A DNA stretch of 64,000 bases from Acidobacteria bacterium OLB17 (GCA_001567505.1 LLEU01000010.1:1-64000); one strand, 5' to 3'; shown: positions 17,136 to 27,610, counted from the stretch's first letter. A program made the numbers and translations. Notes: generated by a model from the sequence alone, not told the origin.

Positions 17136-18227
17136 TTACTGTCCCGCGGTCGTCTCGGAAACGATCTCCGACGGCGGGCTTACATTCCCGGCCGTATCGG
17201 TCGCCGTAATGTAATAAAAATATCGCTTGCCGGGTTCGACCGCCTTATCCTGGAACGAGTTGCGTTCAAGGAGTTCGGGCGTGAGCAACTGCCATTTGGG
17301 CAGTTCGAGACTTCTATCGAGCGAGCGGTAGATCCGGTAGCCTTTGATATCTTTCTCGGGATTCGTCGCAAAGAAGATCGAGATCAGGTCTTGGCCGACC
17401 GCAAGAGTTATCGCGGTGGGAGCGGACGGCGCGAACGTATCTACGGGCTTAATCTCCAGAATGTTGCTCTCGGTACTCTCCACAGGCTCCGATCCGGTGC
17501 CGAGGGAAACAGCGCGGACGAAATAGAAATACTGCTTTCCAAATTCGAAGAATTCGTCGCGAAACTCCGTCTCGGTGATCGGCGTCTTGTTGAGAAGCCT
17601 TGCGGGTTGCTTCTCGCTGGACGATCGATAGACGTTATAGCCGAGCAGACTTGGTGGAGTCGTGCCGTCGATGTTGCTTGCCGGGGCAGACCAGGAGAGC
17701 GTCACTGCATCCTGCGAGAGTACCGAGACGAGTGCTGAGGGATTCGAGGCCACACGGCCCGCCGGCTCGATCACAAGAAAATTCGAGAATGCCGCCTTTT
17801 GCCCCGAGGCGTTCGCAAACCGCAGCGCGTAGATCAGCCGGACAGGCTGCGAGGCAAATTGAAGTTCGTCGGTGTACGACAAGATCTTGCCGCCAAAATC
17901 GTCATCGACGATCTTCAGGGTCTTGATGATGTTCGATCGCGATGCAAAATCCTCTTCGGTTAGCGAGCGCGGCGCGGTCACGGGTTCGGCGAGGCGGTAA
18001 ATATCAACTCTATCAATATTTAGCACACTTCCTTTACCTGCGTTTCGAGCGGGCATCTTCCATGAGATCCGCACGGTATTGCCGCGTTGATATCCCGATA
18101 CTTCGGCTCGCTGGCTCACCCGCTCCTTTGGTGGCCGAGGCAGTCCACGCTTTCCGCAGGCGGCCGAGCCGATCGCAATGGTCAGGCAAAAGAAGCCTAG
18201 ATAAAAGGATGTTCGCCTAAAGAACAT
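17136..18227 (-). CDS. Lipoprotein with fibronectin type III repeats
   Basis: 363 residues. The N-terminus is a lipoprotein signal, with a hydrophobic stretch (residues 8-22) ending in the lipobox GSAAC. After a basic RLPRPPKER-like linker there are about three FN3-type beta-sandwich segments, recognisable from VRISWKMP, VTLSWSAPAS with LLGYNVYRSS, and DIKGYRIYRSLD with RYFYYITATDTAGN. FN3 modules mediate protein or glycan contacts, so this is probably an envelope scaffold protein. Its start overlaps the end of hslU by 11 bases. Linkage of this lipoprotein to the HslUV protease operon is seen here, but its meaning is unknown. Confidence 0.85.
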   Translation of the reverse strand: MFFRRTSFYLGFFCLTIAIGSAACGKRGLPRPPKERVSQRAEVSGYQRGNTVRISWKMPARNAGKGSVLNIDRVDIYRLAEPVTAPRSLTEEDFASRSNIIKTLKIVDDDFGGKILSYTDELQFASQPVRLIYALRFANASGQKAAFSNFLVIEPAGRVASNPSALVSVLSQDAVTLSWSAPASNIDGTTPPSLLGYNVYRSSSEKQPARLLNKTPITETEFRDEFFEFGKQYFYFVRAVSLGTGSEPVESTESNILEIKPVDTFAPSAPTAITLAVGQDLISIFFATNPEKDIKGYRIYRSLDRSLELPKWQLLTPELLERNSFQDKAVEPGKRYFYYITATDTAGNVSPPSEIVSETTAGQ

Positions 18228-19605
18228 ATTGTCGAAGGTTCTGATCGGTTATCAGGCCGCCAAGTTTGGCGGTCACGTATTCCGCATCGATCCGCTGGTG
18301 TTTTTCTGTGAGTTGGTCACCCTCGAAACTGATCTCTTCAAGTAGTTTCTCAACCAGCGTATGCAGGCGGCGGGCACCGATATTTTCGGTTGAGCGATTC
18401 AGCTCTTCGGTCATCTCGGCGATCTTGTCGATCGCGTCGGGCGTGAATTCGAGCTCTATGCCTTCGGTGCCGAGAAGGGCCTGATATTGCTTTAGCAAAG
18501 AATTCTTCGGCTGTGTAAGGATCCGCTTTAGGTCCTCGATCGTAAGTGCTTCTAATTCAACACGGATAGGGAAACGTCCCTGAAGTTCCGGGATGAGATC
18601 CGCGGGCTTTGCAACGTGAAATGCTCCAGCGGCGATGAAGAGTATATGGTCGGTGCTTACCATTCCGTATTTCGTATTCACGTTCGTCCCTTCGACTATC
18701 GGCAGAAGGTCGCGCTGAACGCCTTCACGCGAAACAGAAGGTGTGTTCCCTGACTCTCGGCCAGCGATCTTGTCGATCTCGTCCAGGAAGATGATGCCGC
18801 TCTGTTCGGTCTTTTGGATGCCGGTGCGACTGACAGATTCCATATCGGTAAGGGATTCGAGCTCGTCGCGGAGGAGGAATTCGCGAGCCTCGGCAACCGT
18901 AGCTCGACGATTGACGGTCTTGCTCGGGAACATATTCCCGAACATATCCCGCAGATTTACGCCCATTTCCTCCATCCCCTGGCCTCCGATGAAATCGATC
19001 GTCGCGTTCGACCGATCTTGCGTGCTGATCTCGATCATTCGGTCTTCGAGTTGTCCGCTGCGAAGCTGTGAACGAAGTTTCTCGCGTGTGCTTTGCGAAG
19101 ATGTCTGAGTCGCACTCTCGTCGCCGTCATCAGCGGCGTAAGGCTGCGTCGGGAATAGGATATCGAGAAGTTTCTCCTCAACATTCGCTTCGGCACGCGG
19201 TTTCATTTCTTCAAACGCACTTTGCCGAGCCATATCGACGCCGACCTCGACGAGCTCGCGTACCATGCTCTCGACATCACGGCCCATGTATCCGACCTCG
19301 GTGAACTTTGAGGCCTCGATCTTAATGAAAGGCGAGTTCGCAAGTTTCGCAAGGCGCCGTGCGATCTCGGTCTTGCCGACGCCGGTCGAGCCGATCATCA
19401 GGATATTCTTTGGTAGAACATCTTCGGCGATCTCGGGCGCGAGTTTCTGCCGTCGGATCCGATTCCGAAGGGCGACGGCAACGGCTCGTTTTGCGGCCGA
19501 CTGCCCCACGACGTAGCGGTCGAGTTCCGCAACTATCTCCCGCGGGGTCAACGCATCAAGTTTTGGTGCGGCGGCCGATACTTCGCCGCCAAGGTAAATA
19601 GCCAT
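18217..19605 (-). CDS. hslU: ATP-dependent protease ATPase subunit HslU
   Basis: 462 residues, AAA+ unfoldase that feeds substrates to HslV. LTPREIVAELDRYVVGQ opens the protein. Walker A is GSTGVGKTE (about 70-78), the pore segment is GYMGRD, and Walker B is GIIFLDEIDKI. The intermediate (I) domain occupies about residues 120-245. Sensor elements are in GRFPIRVELEAL and the C-terminal NIGARRLHTLVEKLLEE. The last residues, QYVL, are the tail that docks into HslV. Its ATG overlaps the hslV stop (both at 19605), so the subunits are translationally coupled. Confidence 0.97.
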   Translation of the reverse strand: MAIYLGGEVSAAAPKLDALTPREIVAELDRYVVGQSAAKRAVAVALRNRIRRQKLAPEIAEDVLPKNILMIGSTGVGKTEIARRLAKLANSPFIKIEASKFTEVGYMGRDVESMVRELVEVGVDMARQSAFEEMKPRAEANVEEKLLDILFPTQPYAADDGDESATQTSSQSTREKLRSQLRSGQLEDRMIEISTQDRSNATIDFIGGQGMEEMGVNLRDMFGNMFPSKTVNRRATVAEAREFLLRDELESLTDMESVSRTGIQKTEQSGIIFLDEIDKIAGRESGNTPSVSREGVQRDLLPIVEGTNVNTKYGMVSTDHILFIAAGAFHVAKPADLIPELQGRFPIRVELEALTIEDLKRILTQPKNSLLKQYQALLGTEGIELEFTPDAIDKIAEMTEELNRSTENIGARRLHTLVEKLLEEISFEGDQLTEKHQRIDAEYVTAKLGGLITDQNLRQYVL

Positions 19606-20135
19606 TACAATACTTCGACCGCGACCTCGTCGTTTGTGTAAATGCAGATCTCGCCCGCGATTCTAAGCGATTCTTCCGCGATCTCTTTGGCTGAGAGCTT
19701 TGTGTGTCTGATCAATGCCCTTGCCGCCGCAAGCGCGTACATACTACCGGAGCCTACTGAAAGAAGGCCGTCATCAGAGGCAATTACGTCACCCTTTCCC
19801 GATATCAAGAAGGCGTCCGTTTTGTCGGCAACGATCAACAATGCCTCGAGATTGCGAAGATACTTGTCCGTTCGCCAATCTTTACTGAGCTCGATGGCCG
19901 CACGTTCAAGGCGGCCTTGAAATTCGTCAAGTTTTGATTCGAAACGCGTCAAAAGGGCAAACGCGTCGGCCGTTGAACCCGCAAATCCGGCAACGACATC
20001 GCCGTTCCGGAGCCTTCGAAGCTTTTTCGCGGAGCTCTTGATGATCGTCTCGCCGAGTGTGACCTGTCCGTCGGCGGCCATTGCCGTCTGTCCGTCCTTT
20101 CGCACCAGCAAGACTGTCGTCGAACGGATCCGCAT
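19605..20135 (-). CDS. hslV: ATP-dependent protease proteolytic subunit HslV
   Basis: About 176 residues, N-terminal-nucleophile threonine protease forming the double hexamer of HslUV. After the short propeptide MRIRS comes [21 protein letters not shown], where the first Thr is the catalytic nucleophile exposed by processing. [15 protein letters not shown] and [15 protein letters not shown] complete the fold. The ATG at 20135 was chosen over 20150 because a GAGAAA lies just before it and family propeptides are this short. The upstream region 20136-20225 separates it from the divergent amidotransferase-like gene. Confidence 0.95.
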   Translation of the reverse strand: MRIRSTTVLLVRKDGQTAMAADGQVTLGETIIKSSAKKLRRLRNGDVVAGFAGSTADAFALLTRFESKLDEFQGRLERAAIELSKDWRTDKYLRNLEALLIVADKTDAFLISGKGDVIASDDGLLSVGSGSMYALAAARALIRHTKLSAKEIAEESLRIAGEICIYTNDEVAVEVL

Positions 20136-20225
20136 TTTCTCGGTCTGCATACAAAAAAATCATACGGGTTTAATTACAAATCCTCAAATTGACTAAAAAC
20201 GCAGTTTAGTCGAACATAAAAGTTT

Positions 20226-20968
20226 ATGACGGTAAGGCCGCGAGTCGGATTACAATGCGCTTGGAACTCGAAACGGACAGGTTTTACCTCGGCCGCGATT
20301 ACAGCGAGGCCGTAGAAGCGATGGGCTGCACGCCGGTCCATATCGCATTGATCCCGAGCAAGGAGTTTATCGCAGCGGTTGCTGACCAACTTGACGGCGT
20401 ACTGCTTCCCGGCAGCGACTCGGACGTCGATCCGCAATATTTTGGCGAAGCTCCGCATCCAAAACTTGGGCGCGTTGTGCCCGAAAAAGATGCGGTGGAT
20501 CGTCTTTTGCTTGATGAGGCTGAACGGCGAGACCTGCCGATCCTTGCGATCTGCTTCGGTATGCAGGCCCTGAATGTGCATCGTGGAGGCTCCTTGATCC
20601 AGGACATCGGTTCTCAGGTCGAAACGCCGATAAAACACGAGCAGGGAATACCGCGGGATCGAAATTCGCATTCGATCACGCTGGAGAAAGGCTTGCTTTC
20701 GGGATTACTGCCGGCCGGAGCGACAAGCTGTCGAGTCAATTCGCACCATCATCAAGCCATTCGGGACCTTGGCGCGGATCTAAAGGCGACGGCGTGGGCT
20801 CCGGACGGCGTTGTTGAGTGTATCGAGGACACAAGGCCTGGGAAGAACGTGCTTGGAGTGCAGTGGCATCCTGAGCTTAGCTGGGAAACGGATGAGGTTT
20901 CGGCGAGCATTTTCCGCTGGTTTGCCGAGTGCTGCAGGGATGCACGACTAAAAAGAGCATCTCGTTGA
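20226..20968 (+). CDS. Class I glutamine amidotransferase-like (peptidase C26) hydrolase, frame break near 20252
   Basis: Likely gamma-glutamyl-gamma-aminobutyrate hydrolase relative (PuuD family). The nucleophile is in AICFGMQALNVHRGGSL, and the His and Glu are in GVQWHPE. The frame in which these lie has a first ATG at 20255 (MRLELETDRFYLG). The true start is probably ATG 20226, giving MTVRPRVGL, because adding one A within TTACAATG (20251-20257) reads GLTMRLELETDRFYLGRDY, as in relatives. The span is 3n+2. The substrate is unknown; no putrescine pathway genes are nearby. It is the first gene of the plus-strand run leading to recO. Confidence 0.85.
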
Positions 20969-20981
20969 AGGAAGATAGTAG

Positions 20982-21362
20982 ATGGAAAAACCGATACTCT
21001 TGATCATTGCTGCATGGTTCATACCCGGTGCAGGCTATTTTCTGCAGGGAAAGGTCGTCCGCGCCGTCGTGATCGGTGTTGTTGTCTGGTGCCTTTTTAT
21101 ACTTGCGATCGTGAACGGCGGTGCTTACTATCCGGGCTTTAGCTATCAAGACGGCCAACTCCTTTACCTTCTGAACTTTGTTTCAAGGATCGGCAACGGA
21201 CTCGGCGGCTTCGTCAGCTATTTTATGGCGGCTCAGCCCGATAAGCACATCGCCGCCCTTGCAACATTCGAGTACGGCGGCCGATTCCTTGAAGTTGCGG
21301 GCCTTTTGAACTATTTGGCCGTGATCGACTCCGTCGATATTAAGCTCAGGAGGAAGCAGTGA
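20982..21362 (+). CDS. Small multi-spanning membrane protein, DUF6677-like
   Basis: 126 residues with an N-terminal membrane segment (ILLIIAAWFIPGAGYFLQGK), which resembles TM2/DUF6677-type proteins, a second helix (AVVIGVVVWCLFILAIV) and a more polar region containing NFVSRIGNGLGGFVSYFMAAQ. A third helix is likely near residue 105. Function is unknown. It lies 13 bases below the amidotransferase-like gene, and its stop overlaps the start of the next small gene (GTGA), so they are coupled. Confidence 0.65.
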   Translation: MEKPILLIIAAWFIPGAGYFLQGKVVRAVVIGVVVWCLFILAIVNGGAYYPGFSYQDGQLLYLLNFVSRIGNGLGGFVSYFMAAQPDKHIAALATFEYGGRFLEVAGLLNYLAVIDSVDIKLRRKQ

Positions 21363-21532
21363 TCCATTTCATCTACTTGGTCCTTTTTGCTTTCTTTGTG
21401 TCCGTTGCTTTTGGGGTATTTACGACTGGAACAACAAAGCAACGGGTTTGGTATGCCGGTAAGACGTTCCTTCAATTTATGGCGATAAGCCTCGTACTCG
21501 CCTGGATACTATACTTTATACCACCAAATTAA
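21359..21532 (+). CDS. 57-residue membrane protein, hypothetical
   Basis: Small gene beginning with GTG overlapping the stop of the previous gene by four bases. It encodes two hydrophobic helices (IHFIYLVLFAFFVSVAFGVF and FMAISLVLAWILYFI) flanking a basic turn with TTKQRVWYAGK. A ribosome-binding AGGAGG at 21348-21353 lies at proper spacing. The overlap, the Shine-Dalgarno and the clean two-helix hairpin support a real gene. It may form a complex with the upstream membrane protein; function is unknown. Confidence 0.65.
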   Translation: MIHFIYLVLFAFFVSVAFGVFTTGTTKQRVWYAGKTFLQFMAISLVLAWILYFIPPN

Positions 21533-21550
21533 GGTAATACTTTAATAAAT

Positions 21551-22309
21551 ATGGCCGTAGTCGAGACCGAGTGCATCGTCCTGCGAAGCTACGATCTGGC
21601 CGACGCCGACAAGATCGCCGTGCTTCTAACGGCGGATCACGGCATCGTAAAAGCGGTCGCAAAGGGAGCAAAGCGTCTTAAAAGTAAGTTCGGCAGCGGA
21701 CTCGAACCACTCTCGCGAGTGAATGCCGTATATTTTAAAAAGGAGACGCGCGAGCTCGTCGATCTCGACAAAGCGGAGGTTCTCGAGTCCGCCTTCGACC
21801 TCATAAGCTCTCCCGAGGTGTTGACGCAGTTCTCATATCTGACGGACATCCTGATCTCGCTCGTGCCGGCGGAAGATCCGGACCCGGCGATCTTTAGGAT
21901 GATGAATGCGAGCTTGGGAGCGGTCCGCAAGAGCCCGGATTCGCTCGACGCTGTCTCGGTCTATTTTGAGGCGTGGCTGCTGCGGCTCGCCGGTTTCTTT
22001 CCAAGTTGGGATAGCTGCTCTATTTGTAAAATTTCGTTCAGGGAGGAAGAGGCAGCGCAGATCGGAGCGGAATTTCAGCTCATCTGTGTGAGATGCAGGA
22101 AGAGTGCGGGCGGTGACACGCTAACGGCAGGAGACCGGGAGGTGATCGCCCGATCTCGACGCCAGTCACCTGCGGCTTTTGCGTCCGAGTCGATCCCACC
22201 GGAGACGCTCGCGAAGTTGTCCGCGATCTTCAAGCGGATGATCGGCCGTGCGACCGGGTTCGACAAGATCGACCGCGCTCTGCACGCGGGAGTGCGCGTG
22301 CCGCGATAG
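21551..22309 (+). CDS. recO: DNA repair protein RecO
   Basis: 252 residues, the usual RecO size. The N-terminal OB-fold is clear (TECIVLRSYDLADADKIAVLLTADHGIVKAVAKGAKR, seen as the family's first strands), followed by the helical domain and a zinc site formed by two Cys pairs (CSIC and CVRC) about 23 residues apart. RecO loads RecA onto SSB-coated single strands together with RecR. It lies 18 bases after the small membrane-protein gene, and the LptF-LptG gene follows after 22 bases. Confidence 0.95.
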   Translation: MAVVETECIVLRSYDLADADKIAVLLTADHGIVKAVAKGAKRLKSKFGSGLEPLSRVNAVYFKKETRELVDLDKAEVLESAFDLISSPEVLTQFSYLTDILISLVPAEDPDPAIFRMMNASLGAVRKSPDSLDAVSVYFEAWLLRLAGFFPSWDSCSICKISFREEEAAQIGAEFQLICVRCRKSAGGDTLTAGDREVIARSRRQSPAAFASESIPPETLAKLSAIFKRMIGRATGFDKIDRALHAGVRVPR

Positions 22310-22331
22310 AGTCGCGGAAAAGCGCCCAAAT

Positions 22332-24683
22332 ATGACGAGGGTCAGTTCACTCATTTCACGCTATTTATTGGGTGCGGTCGTGCCGTACTTTCTCTTTTCA
22401 TGGGTTCTTTTAACGGTGATCCTTTTCCTTCAGCAGGCAAGCCGCTATTCCGAACTCTTCTTTAACATCAATATTCCAAGCTCACTGATCTGGCAGCTGA
22501 TGATCGGCCTCATTCCGAATGTCATTGCTTTCACTTGTCCGATGGCCGTACTTGTGGGTACGATCATAGGCCTCTCGAAAATGCAGGGTGACAGTGAGTT
22601 GACCGCGATTCGAGCGGCCGGCGTCGGGAATGTTCAGATTGCTGTGCCGATCGTCATTCTTGGGATCGCACTCTCGCTCTTTGCCCTTGTCGTGAATATC
22701 AAGGGAGTGCCATTTGCTGCCGCCCTCGTGCGGGAGGTCGCAATGAGGTCGGCGATCTCAAAATTCGAATCCCCGATCGAACCTGGCATCTTTTACACGG
22801 AGATCGATGGATACACGATCCTCGCCCGTGACACCGACCCCACGAACGGCGACCTAAAACGCGTCTTCATCTCGCAAAAGGACAGTGCGAACGGCGTGTA
22901 TCGGCTGATCACGTCCGACATCGGCCGCATACAGATCGCGGGCGAATCTACTGAACTTGTGCTCGAGAACGCGGCGGTCGTGACAATTCCCGAAGCGGAA
23001 AATGGCGGAAAGTATGCATTTGAGCGTATACACGACATTCGCGTCGCGCTAAAGACAAAACGTGCCGAGTTACTCAAACGCCTAGCAAGTTCGGTGCGTT
23101 TGCCGGACGAACTCGGGCTCGAAGACCTGACCGACGCGGCGGCAGCTGCCGAAGGGAAGACGAGGGTCGAAGCCCAGATCGTACTTTTCAGGCGTTTCGT
23201 GATGTCGCTCACGCCGCTCATCTTCTCCCTTTTGGGAATGATGATGGTGCTGCGATTTCGCCGCGGCGGACGAGGCTTCGGGATCGTACTTGCCCTTGGC
23301 GCCCTCGTTGGTTATTATCTCGTCGCCTTTTCGGGCGAACAGCTCGCTCGGGCCGGAGCACTTCCGGTTGCCGTGGCGAGTTTGCTTCCGGTCGCGGCAA
23401 GTTTGGCGGCGATGTTTTGGCTCGTTTACGGGCCGAGGTTTCGATTCGCCGAGTCAGCATCCAATTTCATCAGTTCGCGAATTGAAAGGTTCAAAGGACG
23501 TTCGGCCGGCCTGTCATTCAAGAACCGGATTGTCGATGTGACCTCAGGCCTTCGTGATTTTGATATCGCGGCCAGCGTTGCGTGGTACTTTCTGCTTGCG
23601 ACGGCATTCTTGCTGATAGTTTTCCTGATCTTTACGGCCTTTGATACCTGGCGCTTTGCGTCGCAGGTCGAGAACGGCGGTTGGATGCTCGTGAAGTATC
23701 TGACGTTCCTGGTTCCGTTCGCGTACCTCCAGATCGCGCCTTCGGCGGCAATGATCGCCATTCTGGCCGCATACGCGATCAAGTCCCGCAACAACGAGCT
23801 CGTCACGTGGGCGGCGGCAGGGCAGAGTATGTTTCGCCTCCTGATGCCGTGTCTTGCCCTCGCCCTTGTGCTTGGCGTGGCTGACTTCGCGGTCCAGGAA
23901 ACGATCGCCCCCCGAGCCAATCAGGTACAGGACAGCGTGCGGGCGGAACTCCGAAGCGGCGGAAAGCCAGCGCCCCCAAAGCGGCTGTGGACGTCGGAAG
24001 GTAAATATCTCTTTTCGTATATCCTCGGGCCTGACGGGCCATATTCGCGAAAAGGTGAAGGTCGTCATTATTCTGCGTCTGATAACGAAATGGACAGACT
24101 GCGGGGCAGTGGATCCGTCGGATTTTCTGCACGCGATATATTCGTTTTGGAATTCTCGGACGATAATGAAAAATTGCAAACCGTGTACCGTGCACGTGCA
24201 GGTGAGTTTAATGATTCTCTTGTAAGACTCTTCGATGTCGTGTCGATCTCTCGTTCCGAAAGTGGATTGGATGAGGAAATAAAAAGGGAAGTTGAGTTGA
24301 AGGCGGAATTCGATCCATTTAGGAACGTTGGAGGGAAACCGAATCACCTTTCGGTTCGTGAGCTTGCGGAATCCGCCGCCGCCGCCGGGGCAAGATCCGA
24401 GCGAGATACATACGCCGTTGGCGTCCAAAAGCGTATTGCATCGCTTTTCGTTCCGCTTGTGATTGTGCTTTTTTCGGCTCCTTGGGGTATATCGCTTCGG
24501 CGTGCTCCGATGGTAAGTTCGCTCAGCGTTGCGGTTGGCCTTTGGCTTGTATTCATCGGACTCACGAATATCTTTGAGCAGTACGGCGCATCCGGTTTCC
24601 TTCCGCCGATCGTTGCCGTGTGGACCCCTGTCTTTGGGTTCGCGACTCTCGGCATCTACCTGATCTCTCGTATCCGGACGTAA
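22332..24683 (+). CDS. Fused LptF-LptG lipopolysaccharide export permease
   Basis: 783 residues, about twice a normal LptF or LptG. The first half (about 1-385) has the YjgP/YjgQ pattern: RYLLGAVVPYFLFSW helix, SSLIWQLMIGLIPNVIAFTCPMAVL, GLSKMQGDSELTAIRAAGV, a periplasmic beta-jellyroll and three C-terminal helices. The second half (about 400-783) repeats it: VAWYFLLATAFLLIVFLIF, YLTFLVPFAYLQIAPSAAMI, KSRNNELVTWAAAGQSMFRL, jellyroll, and RIASLFVPLVIVLFSAPWGI. Each domain contributes the coupling helix that contacts the LptB ATPase, so one chain would supply both transmembrane halves of the LptB2FG transporter. ATG 22332 begins right at the first helix. The fusion is continuous with no internal stop. 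Confidence 0.88.
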   Translation: MTRVSSLISRYLLGAVVPYFLFSWVLLTVILFLQQASRYSELFFNINIPSSLIWQLMIGLIPNVIAFTCPMAVLVGTIIGLSKMQGDSELTAIRAAGVGNVQIAVPIVILGIALSLFALVVNIKGVPFAAALVREVAMRSAISKFESPIEPGIFYTEIDGYTILARDTDPTNGDLKRVFISQKDSANGVYRLITSDIGRIQIAGESTELVLENAAVVTIPEAENGGKYAFERIHDIRVALKTKRAELLKRLASSVRLPDELGLEDLTDAAAAAEGKTRVEAQIVLFRRFVMSLTPLIFSLLGMMMVLRFRRGGRGFGIVLALGALVGYYLVAFSGEQLARAGALPVAVASLLPVAASLAAMFWLVYGPRFRFAESASNFISSRIERFKGRSAGLSFKNRIVDVTSGLRDFDIAASVAWYFLLATAFLLIVFLIFTAFDTWRFASQVENGGWMLVKYLTFLVPFAYLQIAPSAAMIAILAAYAIKSRNNELVTWAAAGQSMFRLLMPCLALALVLGVADFAVQETIAPRANQVQDSVRAELRSGGKPAPPKRLWTSEGKYLFSYILGPDGPYSRKGEGRHYSASDNEMDRLRGSGSVGFSARDIFVLEFSDDNEKLQTVYRARAGEFNDSLVRLFDVVSISRSESGLDEEIKREVELKAEFDPFRNVGGKPNHLSVRELAESAAAAGARSERDTYAVGVQKRIASLFVPLVIVLFSAPWGISLRRAPMVSSLSVAVGLWLVFIGLTNIFEQYGASGFLPPIVAVWTPVFGFATLGIYLISRIRT

Positions 24684-24715
24684 AAAAAGGTCCGGCGAGA
24701 AGACTCAGCCGGACC
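24682..24715 (-). terminator. Intrinsic terminator of ahcY
   Basis: GGTCCGGC (24689-24696) pairs with GCCGGACC (24708-24715) around an 11-base loop. Read on the minus strand the hairpin is followed by seven T residues (24682-24688). It lies 27 bases beyond the ahcY stop, and its T tract overlaps the stop codon of the convergent lptFG gene. Confidence 0.85.
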
Positions 24716-24741
24716 GGATCTTGAGCAAGAGGAAAGGGAAT

Positions 24742-26078
<1,337 letters not shown>

Positions 26079-26089
26079 TAAAGGAAAAA

Positions 26090-27253
26090 TTAGCCGTTCG
26101 TGCCGACCGCGGTCTCGGCCGCGTTGCGAAGAGCTTCCGCTTTGTCGGTCTTCTCCCAGGAGAATTCGTCGTTCGCGCGGCCGAAGTGGCCGAAGCGAGC
26201 CGTTGCCTTATAGATCGGACGTCGCAGGTCGAGCGTCTCGATAATGCCTTTGGGGGTTAGGCTGAAATTCTGCTTTACGAGTTCGGCGATACGTGCGTCG
26301 TCGATCGTTCCGGTCCCGTGAGTGTCAACTAGCACCGAGACGGGTTCGGCAACGCCGATCGCATACGCGAGCTGGACGGTACACTTATCTGCAAGGCCGG
26401 CAGCGACAACGTTCTTTGCAATATAACGCGCCATATAGGCTGCCGAGCGATCGACCTTCGTCGGATCCTTGCCCGAGAAAGCGCCGCCGCCATGCGGGGC
26501 ATAGCCACCGTAGGTATCGACAATGATCTTGCGTCCCGTGACTCCGGCATCACCCATCGGGCCGCCGATCACGAACTTGCCGGTCGGGTTGATGTGGTAT
26601 TTCGTATTCTCATCAAGCAGGTCTGCGGGGATCGTCGGTTTGATGACCTTTTCCATCACGTCCTCGCGGATCTGCTCGATCGGGATCTCCGCCGTCTGCG
26701 TCGAAATAACAACAGCCTCCACGCGGAATGGTTTGCCGTCGCGATACTCGATCGAGACCTGTGATTTGCCGTCCGGACGCAGATAAGGGATCGTGCCGTC
26801 TCGGCGCACCTCGCTAAGCTTCCGGGTGAGGTTGTGGGCCATCTGGATCGGCATCGGCATCAGCTCAGGTGTCTCGTTACACGCGAATCCGAACATCAGG
26901 CCCTGGTCGCCCGCACCACCGGTATCGACGCCCTGAGCAATGTCGGGCGACTGTGTGCCGATCGCGTCGATCACAGAGCACGTGTTCGAATCATAGCCGA
27001 ACTCAGCATTGTGATAGCCGATCTCTTCGATGGTCTCTCGGATGATCTTTTTGTAGTTGACCGTCGCAGAGGTCGTGATCTCACCGGCTACAACGGCTAG
27101 TCCCGTGGTAACAAGCGTCTCACAAGCGACGCGTCCGGTCGGATCCTGTTCGAGGATCGCGTCAAGGATCGCGTCAGAGATATTGTCTGCGATCTTATCC
27201 GGGTGGCCTTCGGTAACTGATTCCGAAGTGAATAAGAAATTTCCGTTGCTCAA
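26090..27253 (-). CDS. metK: Methionine adenosyltransferase (S-adenosylmethionine synthetase)
   Basis: 387 residues. Makes SAM from methionine and ATP. Family motifs are [20 protein letters not shown] at the start, [21 protein letters not shown] in the middle, and [22 protein letters not shown] near the C-terminus. The start is assigned to TTG 27253 because AAGGAG lies 10 bases before it and the family begins right there. The upstream ATG at 27304 would add 17 unconserved residues across the Shine-Dalgarno. A sigma70-like promoter lies upstream at 27312-27341. It heads the metK-ahcY unit. Confidence 0.96.
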   Translation of the reverse strand: MSNGNFLFTSESVTEGHPDKIADNISDAILDAILEQDPTGRVACETLVTTGLAVVAGEITTSATVNYKKIIRETIEEIGYHNAEFGYDSNTCSVIDAIGTQSPDIAQGVDTGGAGDQGLMFGFACNETPELMPMPIQMAHNLTRKLSEVRRDGTIPYLRPDGKSQVSIEYRDGKPFRVEAVVISTQTAEIPIEQIREDVMEKVIKPTIPADLLDENTKYHINPTGKFVIGGPMGDAGVTGRKIIVDTYGGYAPHGGGAFSGKDPTKVDRSAAYMARYIAKNVVAAGLADKCTVQLAYAIGVAEPVSVLVDTHGTGTIDDARIAELVKQNFSLTPKGIIETLDLRRPIYKATARFGHFGRANDEFSWEKTDKAEALRNAAETAVGTNG

Positions 27254-27311
27254 AATATTAAAGCTCCTTCTGGGAATATAGTCGTTAAAGCCGACCGATG
27301 ACAAAACGTAA

Positions 27312-27341
27312 ATAATAATCGCTCTAAAAGCTGGTTGTCAA
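27312..27341 (-). promoter_or_regulatory. Sigma70-like promoter for metK
   Basis: On the minus strand a perfect -35 TTGACA (27336-27341) is separated by 18 bases from a -10 TATTAT (27312-27317). The predicted transcript would start near 27305 and carry a leader of about 50 bases before the AAGGAG and TTG start of metK. Confidence 0.6.
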
Positions 27342-27361
27342 AGGAAAATGCCTCTGAAACA

Positions 27362-27579
27362 ATGTCCGTTACAAAATACTTACAAAGGGCCTTCGCATCT
27401 CTTCCTTAAACACGACGGATGAATCGGCCCGTGAGGCTGGAGTACAACCGTTCGACAGAGCCAAGCTCCTGGCGGCGGTAGATCTGTACTTGCTAAAGAG
27501 GGAACTACCCGTGAAAGCCGGTAAGCTGCCAAAGCGGCAGTTTGGGCACGGGATGGCGGGCAAGAGGCTCTGCGTCTGA
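27362..27579 (+). CDS. Possible small protein gene of about 72 residues, frame break near 27402
   Basis: Tentative. A frame open to the TGA at 27577 reads SLNTTDESAREAGVQPFD, then RAKLLAAVDLYLLKRELPVK and GKLPKRQFGHGMAGKRLCV, with composition and codon use like nearby genes, but no start codon in that frame. An ATG at 27362 in another frame gives MSVTKYLQRAFASLP and then stops. One additional T in CCTTAAAC (27402-27409) joins the two into one protein. This resembles the single-base losses seen elsewhere in the window. No family is recognised. A 64-codon frame on the opposite strand is an alternative but has no supporting signal. Confidence 0.35.
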
Positions 27580-27610
27580 TAATAAGGATTATGTTGTTGA
27601 TGGAGTGGCG

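Noticed and set aside
22248-22331. Longer start for the LptF-LptG gene overlapping recO
   Set aside because: The added 28 residues are Arg/Cys-rich and unlike an LptF N-terminus; ATG 22332 begins at the first membrane helix.
27254-27361. SAM riboswitch in the metK leader
   Set aside because: The leader from the predicted promoter is only about 50 bases and lacks the conserved SAM-I or SAM-II core.
27369-27563. 64-codon minus-strand frame upstream of metK
   Set aside because: It has no recognisable motif, Shine-Dalgarno or operon partner; the plus-strand frame looks more coding-like.
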